DNA of 64,000 bases. It comes from PVC group bacterium (GTDB lineage: Bacteria; Verrucomicrobiota; Kiritimatiellia; CAIKKV01). The position numbers and the translations under genes are program-made. Below, one piece after another: positions 1 to 8,470 of the stretch. How positions within the stretch are numbered: position 1 is the first letter of the stretch; each line of letters starts with the position of its first letter. The notes under the pieces are model-generated. The model saw only the letters and a list, made by a program, of their open reading frames with translations. It did no database searches and was not told the origin of the DNA. Location: positions 18,811-82,810 of the forward strand of contig CAMDGM010000012.1 in the NCBI GenBank assembly GCA_945898015.1, given 5' to 3'.

Positions 1-1
1 G

Positions 2-313
2 GTCAAGGACAGTTCGGGCACGACAAAACCTGTGAGTTTGACCGTGGATCGGTGGAGCGAACCGAATATCTCCAAAGGGGCGAAGCCGGTGGTGATGACC
101 GCCAAGGTTAAAGTGCGCGCTTTGACGGTTGGGACGTCCTATGCGTTGTTGCGTTATGATGACTACCACAAAGTTCCAATCGATCATTATCTGACCAGTT
201 CCTTCAGTAGGAAGACGGTGTTCAAGGCAACGGGCACCAGTCAGTCTTTTTCCGATCAGTTTATGTCGGACCGGGTTGTGATCTACCGCTGTGTTCCGGC
301 CCTGGCGCAGTAG
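2..313 (+). CDS. C-terminal fragment of a protein cut by the left window edge
   Basis: The reading frame is open to the first base, so the true start lies outside the window and only about 103 residues are visible. A GTG at position 32 could be read as a start, but nothing resembling a ribosome binding site precedes it and the frame continues upstream. The visible part has a hydrophilic, beta-rich look with the stretch YALLRYDDYHKVP and ends in VYRCVPALAQ. I do not recognise the family with confidence; the YALLRY motif faintly recalls the tails of papain-like peptidases, which is only an impression. The next gene starts 112 bases downstream, so it need not be in the same operon. Confidence 0.6.
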   Translation, partial: VKDSSGTTKPVSLTVDRWSEPNISKGAKPVVMTAKVKVRALTVGTSYALLRYDDYHKVPIDHYLTSSFSRKTVFKATGTSQSFSDQFMSDRVVIYRCVPALAQ

Positions 314-425
314 CAGACTGGGGACCCGTAGAGGTTGCACGGGACGCGTTGGCCAGGTCGGTTCTTTGTTGCGAAGTTCGTTTTTCCTCTGTATCCAGCC
401 TTTCCGCCTATGCTAGTATCGCCAC

Positions 426-1391
426 ATGCAACAGGTGTTGAGATCATGTCGCGCACTGACGGTGCAGACGGCGGTGGAGATACTCCGCCAGCCGCTTCCG
501 GTTCTGGTCACGACTCTGGCTGCAACCCTGGCCGCGCTCTTTCCGCTGGTGCTGTCGTTCCAGTTCGGCGAGGAGGGGCGCCTGGTTCGGGACGGCGTCC
601 TGGCCCTGCATTTCACCCTCGGCGTCTATCTGGCCGCGGTGGCCGCTTCGGCCACCCTGGGCCGGGAAATTCAGTCGGGTTCCGGCGCGTTGGTCCTGAG
701 CAAGGCGGTGAGCCATGAGCTCTTTTATTTCTCCAAATTTTTAGGGGTTGTTCTGGTGTTGGCTCTTTTCACGCTTTGCATCGGGCTTGCGGCGGTGCTC
801 AGCACCCGGGTGGGGGTGGCCAATTATGTGGTCGATCCCCGGGCCGGAGGCCTGATCGGTATGGCGATTGCCTTCGCTTATCTCCTGGCCGGCGTGTTGA
901 ATTATTGGAAAGGCCGGCCGTTTTCATCTACCGCCCAGCTGCTGTTCGTGCTGGCGCTTCTGGTTTCCCTCGGGCTGGTGGCGGTTCAACCGGGCGGATC
1001 GGATCCGGCTTCGTCACTCATGCAAACGGCCCTTCGCCTGGCCCCGGCGCTGGCGCTGGTGTTCATGGCGCTCGTTATGATGACTGCGATCACGATGGCG
1101 CTGGCCGCGCGGTTGCCGGCGGTTCCCGTGGTTGTGCTCGCCGCCCTCGTTTTCCTGCTGGGCCTGATCAAGTCACCTCTTTTCGGCGAGGCGTCGGCGC
1201 GGGGAAATATCGCGGCGAGGCTGGCGTCCGTGCTGGCGCCGGACTGGCAGCATTTCTGGCTGGTGGACGCCCTGGCCGGCGGCGGGCGTATTCCGATGGG
1301 TTACGTCGGGTGGGCGGGGCTTTATGCGGCCGCCTACACGGGCGGGATCCTGCTGGTGGGGATTGCCTTTTTCCGGGATCGGGACGTGTGA
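426..1391 (+). CDS. ABC-2 type transporter permease
   Basis: A 321-residue polytopic membrane protein with hydrophobic segments near residues 24-44, 60-80, 95-125, 140-160, 170-190, 205-250 and 290-315. It is followed by an ABC ATPase starting 49 bases downstream and by a second permease, so it is read as one membrane half of an ABC-2 exporter acting in the cytoplasmic membrane. No Shine-Dalgarno sequence is visible before the ATG; a TATGCT/TAGTAT stretch lies 7-17 bases upstream, so the message may have a very short or no leader. The substrate cannot be told from sequence. The alternative of a non-transporter membrane protein is unlikely given the neighbours. Confidence 0.8.
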   Translation: MQQVLRSCRALTVQTAVEILRQPLPVLVTTLAATLAALFPLVLSFQFGEEGRLVRDGVLALHFTLGVYLAAVAASATLGREIQSGSGALVLSKAVSHELFYFSKFLGVVLVLALFTLCIGLAAVLSTRVGVANYVVDPRAGGLIGMAIAFAYLLAGVLNYWKGRPFSSTAQLLFVLALLVSLGLVAVQPGGSDPASSLMQTALRLAPALALVFMALVMMTAITMALAARLPAVPVVVLAALVFLLGLIKSPLFGEASARGNIAARLASVLAPDWQHFWLVDALAGGGRIPMGYVGWAGLYAAAYTGGILLVGIAFFRDRDV

Positions 1392-1440
1392 CAACCGGCG
1401 CGGTTCGAAAAGCCGCGTCCCTTTACGAATGGGTGGAACG

Positions 1441-2370
1441 ATGAGCGCCATCATCCAGGCGGACGGATTGGAAAAAGTGTTTCGCGATTTCTGGCGGCGA
1501 CCCCGTGTCCGGGCGGTTAAGGCCCTGACGTTTGAGGTGCATGCCGGCGAGGTGTTCGGCTTGCTTGGTCCCAACGGATCGGGCAAAAGCACGACCATGA
1601 AAATGCTGCTCGGCCTGCTGCACCCCACGGCCGGCCGGTTGACGGTCCTGGGCGCCCCTCCCCGGGATGTGCGCGTCAAAAGCCGGATCGGGTATATGCC
1701 CGAGGAGTCGTCGCTGTATCCGTTTCTGACCGCTGAAGAGACTCTCGACTTTTTCGCCCGGCTGTTTCCGCTTACGGCTGCAGAGCGCCGCCGCCGGGTG
1801 GCGGAGTTGCTTGAGATGGCGGGCTTAACGCATGCCCGCCATCGCTTGGTGGGCGAGTTCTCCAAGGGCATGGCCCGGCGGATCTGCCTGGCCCAGGCGC
1901 TGATCAACGACCCCGATCTGATCCTGCTCGATGAGCCCACGTCGGGCCTGGATCCGGTCGGGTGCCGTCAAGTGAAGGATTGCATCCTGGCGCTGGCCGC
2001 GCGGGGAAAGACCATTGTGCTCTCTTCCCACCTTCTGGCGGATGTGGAAGATCTGTGTGGCCGGATTGCCATTCTTTACAATGGCGTGCTCTGTGCGCTG
2101 GGCGGGGTCCGCGACCTATTGGAGGAGCCGGAGCAGATGCAGATTTTTCTGCCGGCCCTGTCCGAGGATCGGCGCCTCCCGATTCTCGCCTGGCTCCGTG
2201 ATCAAACCGGCGTCGAACCCCGCTGGGATCACCCCCGGCGGAATCTGGAGCGGTTTTTCCTGGAGACGGTCCGGGAGGCCAGGGGCCGGGTGCCCGATCA
2301 GACCGGGGTGCGGATTTCGGAGGAGATCCGGCTGGCGCCCTTCCTTTCCGGTTCGCGCGGGGAGACTTAG
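1441..2370 (+). CDS. ABC transporter ATP-binding protein
   Basis: A 309-residue ATPase of the ABC-2 exporter type. Walker A is GPNGSGKST at residues 43-51. A degenerate signature FSKGMARR follows in place of LSGGQ, then Walker B LILLDEP with D164 and E165, and a switch histidine in the SSHLL stretch. The frame is open upstream to 1324, but the ATG at 1441 gives the normal family N-terminus (AIIQADGLEKVF), so that start is preferred. The C-terminal 80 residues are an extra domain often seen in such exporters. It should energise the two permeases that flank it. The neighbour upstream ends 49 bases before; the next gene starts 8 bases after. Confidence 0.9.
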   Translation: MSAIIQADGLEKVFRDFWRRPRVRAVKALTFEVHAGEVFGLLGPNGSGKSTTMKMLLGLLHPTAGRLTVLGAPPRDVRVKSRIGYMPEESSLYPFLTAEETLDFFARLFPLTAAERRRRVAELLEMAGLTHARHRLVGEFSKGMARRICLAQALINDPDLILLDEPTSGLDPVGCRQVKDCILALAARGKTIVLSSHLLADVEDLCGRIAILYNGVLCALGGVRDLLEEPEQMQIFLPALSEDRRLPILAWLRDQTGVEPRWDHPRRNLERFFLETVREARGRVPDQTGVRISEEIRLAPFLSGSRGET

Positions 2371-2378
2371 GACTGTTT

Positions 2379-3770
2379 ATGCGGAGCATCGCCGCCATTT
2401 TTCAACTCACGTTGCGCAGCCTGCTGCGATCCCGCTTCCTGTTGTGTGTGACGGTGCTCGCCCTGAGCGTGGTTATCCTGTTGCCCTTGACCATTGAGGA
2501 CGATGGCACGGTCAGCGGCCGCGTGCAGGTGCTGGTGCGGTATACGCTTGGCGCGGTGACATTTCTGCTGTCCGTGGGCACGCTTGGAACGGGGCCAGGA
2601 CTGGTGGCGGGCGAGCTGGAATCGCGGCGGCTCCAGCAGGTGCTGGTCAAGCCGGTCCGGTTCGGCCAGGTCTGGCTCGGGAAGTGGCTGGCCTTGGTGA
2701 CGGTGAATGCGCTGATTCTGGGCGGCGCGGTGCTGCTGGCCCATGGCTTGATGCGGTGGACCCTGCGTGAAAGCCGGCTGACGGCTGGCCAGATTGAGGA
2801 ATTGCACAGTAAAGTTAACGTGACCCGGGTGGCGCTCGCGCCGGAAGACGTTCTTCTTTCCGAGTCCGAAATCACGGCCAATATTGACGGGATGATCCGG
2901 AGTGGAACGCTTCATTCAGACGTGCCTGAAAGCGCGGCCCGGATGACGGCGGCTCAACGCATTCGATTTGAACGCAATGTGGTGCCGCCCGGCGGGACAA
3001 AGCGTTGGAGCTTTCCGGCGGTCAGGCCCGCGCCGGCTGATCGACCGTTTCTTCTGCGTGTGCAATTTCTTTCGTCGGCCAACGAGGAGACTCGCGAAAT
3101 GGAGGGGGAGTGGACGGTGGGGGAACCGGGTCGTGATCCGGCGTTCCGGTCGCGTGTCAGGCTGCGGGCATTTTTGCCGCAGGAACTGGTGATTCCGACA
3201 ATGAATTTTCCGGCGGCGGTACCGTTGGAAGTGACCTTTCGGAACGTTGAGGCGGCGGCGCCCGCCACCGTGTTGTTTCATGTGGATCGGGGTGTCAGGC
3301 TGCTGGTTCCGGCGGGATCCTACGGGATGAACCTGTTCCGCGCGTATGGGTTGATCCTGTTCAAGCTTGCGCTTTTGGCCGCCGTTGGAATTACGATGGG
3401 GTCGCTATTTTATACGCCGGTTGCCGTGTTTACGGGATTTTTTGTTCTGGTGTTGTTCGGGTTCAGCGGGTACATAGGGTGGGTTGCCGAGACGGGCGTT
3501 TTTTATGTGCCGCATGACCATGGCGCGCCTGAAATAGCGGTGTCCGGAAAAATCGTTCAGGCTCTGGACCTGGCGTTGAAGTCCGCGTATCGAGGTGTCG
3601 ACCGGATGCTGGCGCCTTTGCGCGATCTGGAGCCGATGGAGCGCGTGGCCGGCGGGGAGCGGATTTTATGGCGGGATGTGGGCCGCGGACTTGGAATCAT
3701 GGTCGGGGTGGGCTGCAGCCTGATGGCCGCCCTGGCCATCGGCGTATTTCGACGGCGCGAGATGGGGTAG
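2379..3770 (+). CDS. ABC-2 type transporter permease with large external domain
   Basis: A 463-residue membrane protein starting 8 bases after the ATPase. The first half has transmembrane segments near residues 19-38, 52-75 and 104-122. A long hydrophilic stretch of about 190 residues (roughly 125-320) is probably outside the cytoplasmic membrane. A second hydrophobic block lies at 325-395 and a final helix near 440-458. This arrangement, one permease with a large soluble insert beside a plain permease and an ATPase, resembles Gld/Nos-type ABC-2 exporters. Between the helices the ELESRRLQQVLVKPV stretch is the usual cytoplasmic coupling region of ABC-2 permeases. Substrate unknown. Confidence 0.75.
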   Translation: MRSIAAIFQLTLRSLLRSRFLLCVTVLALSVVILLPLTIEDDGTVSGRVQVLVRYTLGAVTFLLSVGTLGTGPGLVAGELESRRLQQVLVKPVRFGQVWLGKWLALVTVNALILGGAVLLAHGLMRWTLRESRLTAGQIEELHSKVNVTRVALAPEDVLLSESEITANIDGMIRSGTLHSDVPESAARMTAAQRIRFERNVVPPGGTKRWSFPAVRPAPADRPFLLRVQFLSSANEETREMEGEWTVGEPGRDPAFRSRVRLRAFLPQELVIPTMNFPAAVPLEVTFRNVEAAAPATVLFHVDRGVRLLVPAGSYGMNLFRAYGLILFKLALLAAVGITMGSLFYTPVAVFTGFFVLVLFGFSGYIGWVAETGVFYVPHDHGAPEIAVSGKIVQALDLALKSAYRGVDRMLAPLRDLEPMERVAGGERILWRDVGRGLGIMVGVGCSLMAALAIGVFRRREMG

Positions 3771-3806
3771 TCCGGCGCAGCAGGCGTCCGGGAAAAGGAG
3801 AGCGTG

Positions 3807-4769
3807 ATGAATCTATTGGGGATCGACATTGGCGGCACCAAGACGGCGGTGAGCTTGGGCGATGAGGCGGGGAACATCCTTTACTCCAAGCGCATGCCCA
3901 CGCTTCACGATGTGGAAGCGTATCGGGAGGCATTGATTGGCCTATGCCGCGATGTGGTCAAGGAGGCCGGGCTGACGCTGAAGGATGTTGGGGCGGCCGG
4001 CATCTCCGCGCCGGGGCCGTTGTCTGTGCCCCTCGGCCTGTTGCTGGCTCCGGTCAACAATCCCACGTTTGTGGACATGCCGATTGTGCAGATCGTCCGG
4101 GACGGCCTCGGGTTGCCCGTCTATTTTAATAATGATGCCAACGCCGCCGTGCTGGCGGAGTGGTATTTCGGGGCCTATCGGGGCACGCCCAATCTCATCT
4201 ATCTCACGTTCAGCACGGGCATGGGGGGCGGGGTGATCGTGAACGGACGCCTGCTTCAGGGGAATGCCGACGCGGCCGGTGAATTCGGCCACATGGTGGT
4301 GGATTATAACGGTCCTCTGGAAAAGGGGAAGAAGCCGGGAACCTGGGAATCCTATGTGGGTGGGCGCGCTGTGGCGGAACGCATCAAGGCTCGAATCCGC
4401 GTGGAGGGAATTCGCACCGCGATCGTGGACAAGGCGGGCGGGAATATCGATGACATTTCCATGCGTGCCGTCACGGAAGCTTATCGCGCCGGCGATGCCT
4501 TTGCGCGCGAGGTGTGGGACGAGCTTCTGGAACGGCTGGCCCAGGGGTTGGGAATTGTAATCATGGCGTTTAATCCCGACGTGATTCTGCTGGGGACCAT
4601 GGCGATCCGGGAACGGGACATCGTCATGCCCGAACTTGAAAAACGTCTTCCCGCTTATGGGTGGGACAATTCCCTGGCTGGATGTCGCATTGACACCAGT
4701 TCGCTGGGCGACCGGATTGGCGAAATGGCTGGACTGGCCGTAGCCGTCTGCGGCGTCCGGGGCGTCTGA
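3807..4769 (+). CDS. ROK family sugar kinase, glucokinase-like, lacking the zinc motif
   Basis: A 320-residue ROK (repressor, ORF, kinase) protein likely to phosphorylate glucose or another hexose with ATP in the cytoplasm. The phosphate-binding motif DIGGTKTA sits at residues 7-14 and the sugar-binding GEFGHM at about 158-163. The family zinc site CxCGxxGCxE normally follows; here it is replaced by a charged stretch (PLEKGKKPGTWESY), so the cysteines are missing. There is no helix-turn-helix, so this is a kinase, not a repressor. The ATG at 3807 has AAAAGGAG upstream; a GTG directly before it is less likely. The gene follows an ABC exporter and precedes the CCA enzyme by 5 bases. Confidence 0.85.
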   Translation: MNLLGIDIGGTKTAVSLGDEAGNILYSKRMPTLHDVEAYREALIGLCRDVVKEAGLTLKDVGAAGISAPGPLSVPLGLLLAPVNNPTFVDMPIVQIVRDGLGLPVYFNNDANAAVLAEWYFGAYRGTPNLIYLTFSTGMGGGVIVNGRLLQGNADAAGEFGHMVVDYNGPLEKGKKPGTWESYVGGRAVAERIKARIRVEGIRTAIVDKAGGNIDDISMRAVTEAYRAGDAFAREVWDELLERLAQGLGIVIMAFNPDVILLGTMAIRERDIVMPELEKRLPAYGWDNSLAGCRIDTSSLGDRIGEMAGLAVAVCGVRGV

Positions 4770-4774
4770 TCCTT

Positions 4775-6235
4775 ATGCCGTTCATCATTCAGGATTCTAA
4801 CCTGCGACTAGCCGCGGAAACGGTCTGCCGGCTGGTCCGCGAATGCGGCGGCCGCGCCGTGTGGGTGGGCGGCTGCGTGCGCGACGCCCTTCTCGGCCTT
4901 CCCGTCACGGATGTGGATCTGGAGGTCTACGGCCTTTCCCCAGATGCGTTGCTGGCTGCGCTGGGCGCCCGGTTCAAGCTGGACCTGGTGGGCAAGTCGT
5001 TCGGTGTGATCAAGCTGCAGGGGGTGCCGGTGGACGTGTCAATTCCCCGGCGGGAATCCAAGGCCGGCCTGGGGCACAAGGGGTTTGAGGTGTTGTCCGA
5101 CCCTGACCTGTCGCCGGTCGAGGCCGCCCGGCGCCGGGATTTCACGGTCAATGCGATCGCGTATGATCCGCAGGACGGAGCCGTGACGGACCCCTTTGGC
5201 GGAGTGGCAGACTTGAACGCCCGTGTGTTGCGGCATGTCTCGGACCATTTTTCCGAGGACCCCCTGCGGGTGTTGCGGGGTATGCAGTTTGTGGCGCGCC
5301 TGGGATTGAGTCCGGCCCCTGAAACCGTGGCCTTGTGCCGGGACATCACGCCTGAGGGATTGCCCGGCGAGCGGGTCTTTGAGGAGTGGCGCAAGCTGAT
5401 GCTCAAGGGCAAGGCGATCGGGGCGGGGCTCGATTTTCTGCGGGCTACGGGCTGGGTGCGCTATACGCCGGAACTGGAGGCGATGATCGGCTGTCCGCAG
5501 GAGCCGGAATGGCATCCGGAGGGGGACGTCTGGAAGCACACACTCCACAGCCTGGACGCCTTCGCGGGGGAACGGATTGGAAACAACGCGGAAGACCTGA
5601 TTGTGGGTCTTGGTGTGTTGTGTCACGATTTTGGAAAACCGTTGACCACCCAGGTGGAAGCGGGCCGGATCCGGTCGCGTGGGCATTGCGAAGAGGGCGA
5701 GGCTCCGACGAGGGCCTTCCTGGAGCGGATGATGGCCCCTCCTGACCTGGTGGAGGAGGTGGTGCCCTTGGTGATTGAGCACCTGCGGCCGCACGAATTG
5801 TTCTCGAAAAAGGCCGGGGATAGCGCGGTGCGGCGTTTGGCGGTCCGGGTGGGGCGTATCGACCGACTGGTGCGCGTGGCGCGGGCGGATCATTTTGGCC
5901 GGCCGCCGACGGCGCCGGACGGATATCCCGAGGGGAATTGGCTGCTTGAACGGGCCCGGGCGTTGGATGTTCAGGCCTGCGCACCCAAGCCACTGGTCAT
6001 GGGCCGACACCTGATTGCAATGGGCCTGAAGCCGGGCCCCCCCTTCAAAAGGATTCTGGACGCCTGCTATCAGGCTCAGTTGGACGGCGCGTTCGGGGAC
6101 GAGGCTGGAGGTCTTGAGTTTTGCCGGACCCGCGTCACCCGGATGGAGGCAAAAGGCGGCGCCCGCTTAAGGGGTGCAAAGGCCGTACCGCTTGAGGGCG
6201 GATTTCATGATGGCGGCAATCAGGGCCTGGAATGA
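4775..6235 (+). CDS. CCA tRNA nucleotidyltransferase / poly(A) polymerase family with HD domain
   Basis: A 486-residue class II nucleotidyltransferase that adds or repairs the 3' CCA of tRNAs. The catalytic head has GGCVRDALLG followed by DVDLEVYG (the two metal-binding aspartates) within residues 30-55. The RRRDFTVNA and DPLRVLRG motifs of the family follow near residues 113-170. A C-terminal HD phosphohydrolase domain is visible as HTLHSLDAF and LCHDFGKP around residues 255-290. Both tRNA genes in this window already encode CCA, so its job here would be repair. Its last 69 bases overlap, tail to tail, the ATP-grasp gene on the other strand. A pure poly(A) polymerase is the alternative. Confidence 0.88.
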   Translation: MPFIIQDSNLRLAAETVCRLVRECGGRAVWVGGCVRDALLGLPVTDVDLEVYGLSPDALLAALGARFKLDLVGKSFGVIKLQGVPVDVSIPRRESKAGLGHKGFEVLSDPDLSPVEAARRRDFTVNAIAYDPQDGAVTDPFGGVADLNARVLRHVSDHFSEDPLRVLRGMQFVARLGLSPAPETVALCRDITPEGLPGERVFEEWRKLMLKGKAIGAGLDFLRATGWVRYTPELEAMIGCPQEPEWHPEGDVWKHTLHSLDAFAGERIGNNAEDLIVGLGVLCHDFGKPLTTQVEAGRIRSRGHCEEGEAPTRAFLERMMAPPDLVEEVVPLVIEHLRPHELFSKKAGDSAVRRLAVRVGRIDRLVRVARADHFGRPPTAPDGYPEGNWLLERARALDVQACAPKPLVMGRHLIAMGLKPGPPFKRILDACYQAQLDGAFGDEAGGLEFCRTRVTRMEAKGGARLRGAKAVPLEGGFHDGGNQGLE

Positions 6236-7150
6236 AATGCCGTTCAGGCGGCAGAGGATGGGCAGGTCCGAGTGCACGGGATTGAGCCCTGCCAGAGGAT
6301 TAACCTCGATGAAGGACGGCTTCCCTTTCGCATTGTAGCGGATGTCCACCCGGCCGGCGTCCGCGCAGCCTAAGGCGTTCCATGCGTGGAGGGCGAGATC
6401 GCCGCAGGCCTTGGCTACCCGGGGCGTGGCGAGGTTGTAATCCACCAGATTCTCGTAATTCTTCTTGGTCTTGTAGGAATAGATGGCATCCGTGCCGCCG
6501 CGATATCGGACGGCCATGACCCCGGCCACCCGCGCATCCTTGCCGGTTCCTATAATGCCGACCGTGTATTCATCGCCGGGCAGGTAGGTTTCCACGAGAA
6601 CGGGCTGGTGGAATGAGCGCAGGAGCCGGCGGCAGACCTTGCGAAGCTGGTCGGCGTTGGCGATGCGGGAGGCATCGGTGATGCCCTTGCCCGTGCCCTC
6701 GGCGACTGGTTTGGCAAAGAGCGGATAGGGTAGGCGGACGGCGTCGATATCAGCAGGAGTGCGGACCTCGGCGAAGTCGGGAGTCGCCACGCCGGAGGAA
6801 CGCAGGACGCGCTTGGTCAGGGTCTTGTTCAGTGCGAGGGCGAGGATGAGGGAGTCGGAAAAGGTATAGGGGATATCGTAGACTTCGAGGATGGCGGGGA
6901 CCTGTGATTCACGGGTGACGCCTTGGATGCCTTCGGCGATGTTGAAGACGATGTCCCAGCGGTCTCCGGCGAGCACGCGCTTCATAAGGTTTTTGACGTG
7001 GCCGATGCGATCGACCTTGAAGCCCAGTTTGAGGAGGGCTCCCTCGATGCCGTCGATGGTGTCGGGCTTGTCGAGTTCGGCGGTTTCTTCCTCGCCGTAA
7101 CCGAGCGCCAGGTATTCATCCCGCAAATCGTAAGTCAGGCCGACTTTCAT
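6167..7150 (-). CDS. D-alanine-D-alanine ligase-like ATP-grasp enzyme (second of a pair)
   Basis: A 327-residue ATP-grasp protein related to D-Ala-D-Ala ligases, which join two amino acids or amino acid-like acids using ATP. The family features seen are FNIAEGIQG and PAILEVYDIPYTFSDS in the N-terminal half, LNKTLTKRVL in the centre, the ATP-binding AKPVAEGTGKGI, and the metal-binding EVNPLAGLNPVHSDLP near the C-terminus. The canonical Ddl motif HGxxGEDG is replaced by AEGIQGVTRE, so the substrate may not be D-alanine. The ATG at 7150 has AAGGAAG seven bases upstream; the longer frame lacks this. It lies 90 bases downstream of a second enzyme of the same type, probably in one operon. Confidence 0.8.
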   Translation of the reverse strand: MKVGLTYDLRDEYLALGYGEEETAELDKPDTIDGIEGALLKLGFKVDRIGHVKNLMKRVLAGDRWDIVFNIAEGIQGVTRESQVPAILEVYDIPYTFSDSLILALALNKTLTKRVLRSSGVATPDFAEVRTPADIDAVRLPYPLFAKPVAEGTGKGITDASRIANADQLRKVCRRLLRSFHQPVLVETYLPGDEYTVGIIGTGKDARVAGVMAVRYRGGTDAIYSYKTKKNYENLVDYNLATPRVAKACGDLALHAWNALGCADAGRVDIRYNAKGKPSFIEVNPLAGLNPVHSDLPILCRLNGISFQALIAAIMKSALKRYGLCTP

Positions 7151-7240
7151 GAGCTTCCTTGGGTCAAGTTGGATGAAAGTAGTTGTAACGGTTCCGGGAG
7201 CGGGAGTCAACGCTGTTGAGAGTCGGGGGGGGCTGGCGCC

Positions 7241-8263
7241 TCAGGCCGCGCCAGCGAGCAGGGCATGGCGGCGTGCGGCGAGGCGGACGAGGCGGTTGCC
7301 CATATGACCGTAGGACCAGCCGGCCTGTTCGGCGGCGCAGGCGATGCTGGCGTCGGCGCTGATATCGGCGTTGGCGTTCACGTCCAGCACATAGAAAACG
7401 CCGTCGCGAAGGCGCAGGTCCACGCGCGCGTAATCCCGGCATCCCACGGCGCGGTAGGCCGCCTTGGTGACGGATTCCAGAGCGGTCATTTCCGGTTCGC
7501 TGAGTGGTGCCGGAAGCAGCGTCCGGATCTTCATGTAGTGTTCGGAATCGGGCTTGAACTTGGCATCGAAGGTGCAGAGCCGGTCGCGGAAATCCTTGAA
7601 TTCGGCAAAGTCCATTTCCGCCGGGGGGAGCATGGTGATTCGCGTGTTGCCTACCAGCGCCACGTGGAATTCCCGTCCGTCAATGAAATCCTCGACCATG
7701 GCGGGTTGGTGAAAATGATGTATCACCCAGGCGACCCGGGCTGCCAGTTCGGCGGGCGTGGAGACGATGGATTGCGAGGTCAGGCCCAGGCTGCAATGTT
7801 CATGGGCGGCTTTCACGATGGCCGGATAGCGGGTCCAAGTGGAAAGCTCGGACGGATCCGTGACCAATTGGCCGGCCGGCACGGGAACGTTAACCGCTTG
7901 AAGGAGTTCTTTCACCCGTTGCTTATCCTGACAGAGAGCCAGAACATCCGGGGTGGCACCGGTATAGGTGAAATTGAGTGACTCCAGCGTATTGGCCACC
8001 GAGGCCTCGCTGTTGGGCACGCCTGGCAATTCCTCGCACCAGTTGAAAACGACAAAGTTATCCGGATCGTAATTTGTCAGCGCGCCTTGAAGATCCTGAT
8101 CGGTGAGGGGGACAGATGTGACAGGATGACCCAAACCACGCATCGCATCGCCGAGTCGTTCTGTTTCGGTTAAAGTATCAAGTCGAGCGGGACTGTCCCA
8201 GCTTGGATCGATATTATAGAGAAGAAGAACAGGAAGTTCTGATGGAGTTCCTAATCGACCCAT
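7241..8263 (-). CDS. D-alanine-D-alanine ligase-like ATP-grasp enzyme (first of a pair)
   Basis: A 340-residue ATP-grasp protein that parallels its downstream neighbour in motif order: FNWCEELPGVPNSEASVANT, LESLNFTYTG, DKQRVKELL, the ATP-grasp lysine stretch AIVKAAHEHCS, and a C-terminal DVNANADISADAS in place of the usual E-x-N-PG metal site. The two proteins look like diverged paralogues and are probably co-transcribed. The start at 8263 is supported by GGAGGTAGG seven bases upstream; a TTG further upstream is less likely. The reaction is likely ligation of two carboxyl/amine partners, but the substrates are unknown. The replacement of the classical C-terminal motif suggests a changed acceptor. 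Confidence 0.78.
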   Translation of the reverse strand: MGRLGTPSELPVLLLYNIDPSWDSPARLDTLTETERLGDAMRGLGHPVTSVPLTDQDLQGALTNYDPDNFVVFNWCEELPGVPNSEASVANTLESLNFTYTGATPDVLALCQDKQRVKELLQAVNVPVPAGQLVTDPSELSTWTRYPAIVKAAHEHCSLGLTSQSIVSTPAELAARVAWVIHHFHQPAMVEDFIDGREFHVALVGNTRITMLPPAEMDFAEFKDFRDRLCTFDAKFKPDSEHYMKIRTLLPAPLSEPEMTALESVTKAAYRAVGCRDYARVDLRLRDGVFYVLDVNANADISADASIACAAEQAGWSYGHMGNRLVRLAARRHALLAGAA

Positions 8264-8338
8264 CGTCCTACCTCCTCTCAATGATCATATGATTTTGACT
8301 GTTGATAACAAACGGGCATTCGCACGTTGTATAAATAG

Positions 8339-8367
8339 ATAATGAATTTTTTTGATGATTAAAGCAA
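8339..8367 (-). promoter_or_regulatory. candidate sigma-70 promoter for the ATP-grasp pair
   Basis: On the minus strand TTGCTT (8367-8362) is followed after 17 bases by CATTAT (8344-8339), inside an AT-rich 207-base gap. It points toward the ATP-grasp gene starting at 8263, about 75 bases away. Hexamer matches are moderate, so this is a candidate only. Confidence 0.35.
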
Positions 8368-8470
8368 GCGCAAATGAATAGCCAATTCCGCGTTTACTCG
8401 ATATATCTTTAAAAAGCCACGGAAAACGAATATATATGCCAATCATACCAAGTGTGAAAAACTTAAGTAA

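Noticed and set aside
776..1444. 222-codon plus-strand frame within the first permease
   Set aside because: Wrong frame relative to the permease and the ATPase; low-complexity Gly/Arg translation.
5039..6010. 323-codon frame opposite the CCA enzyme
   Set aside because: Shadow of a gene with full family motifs.
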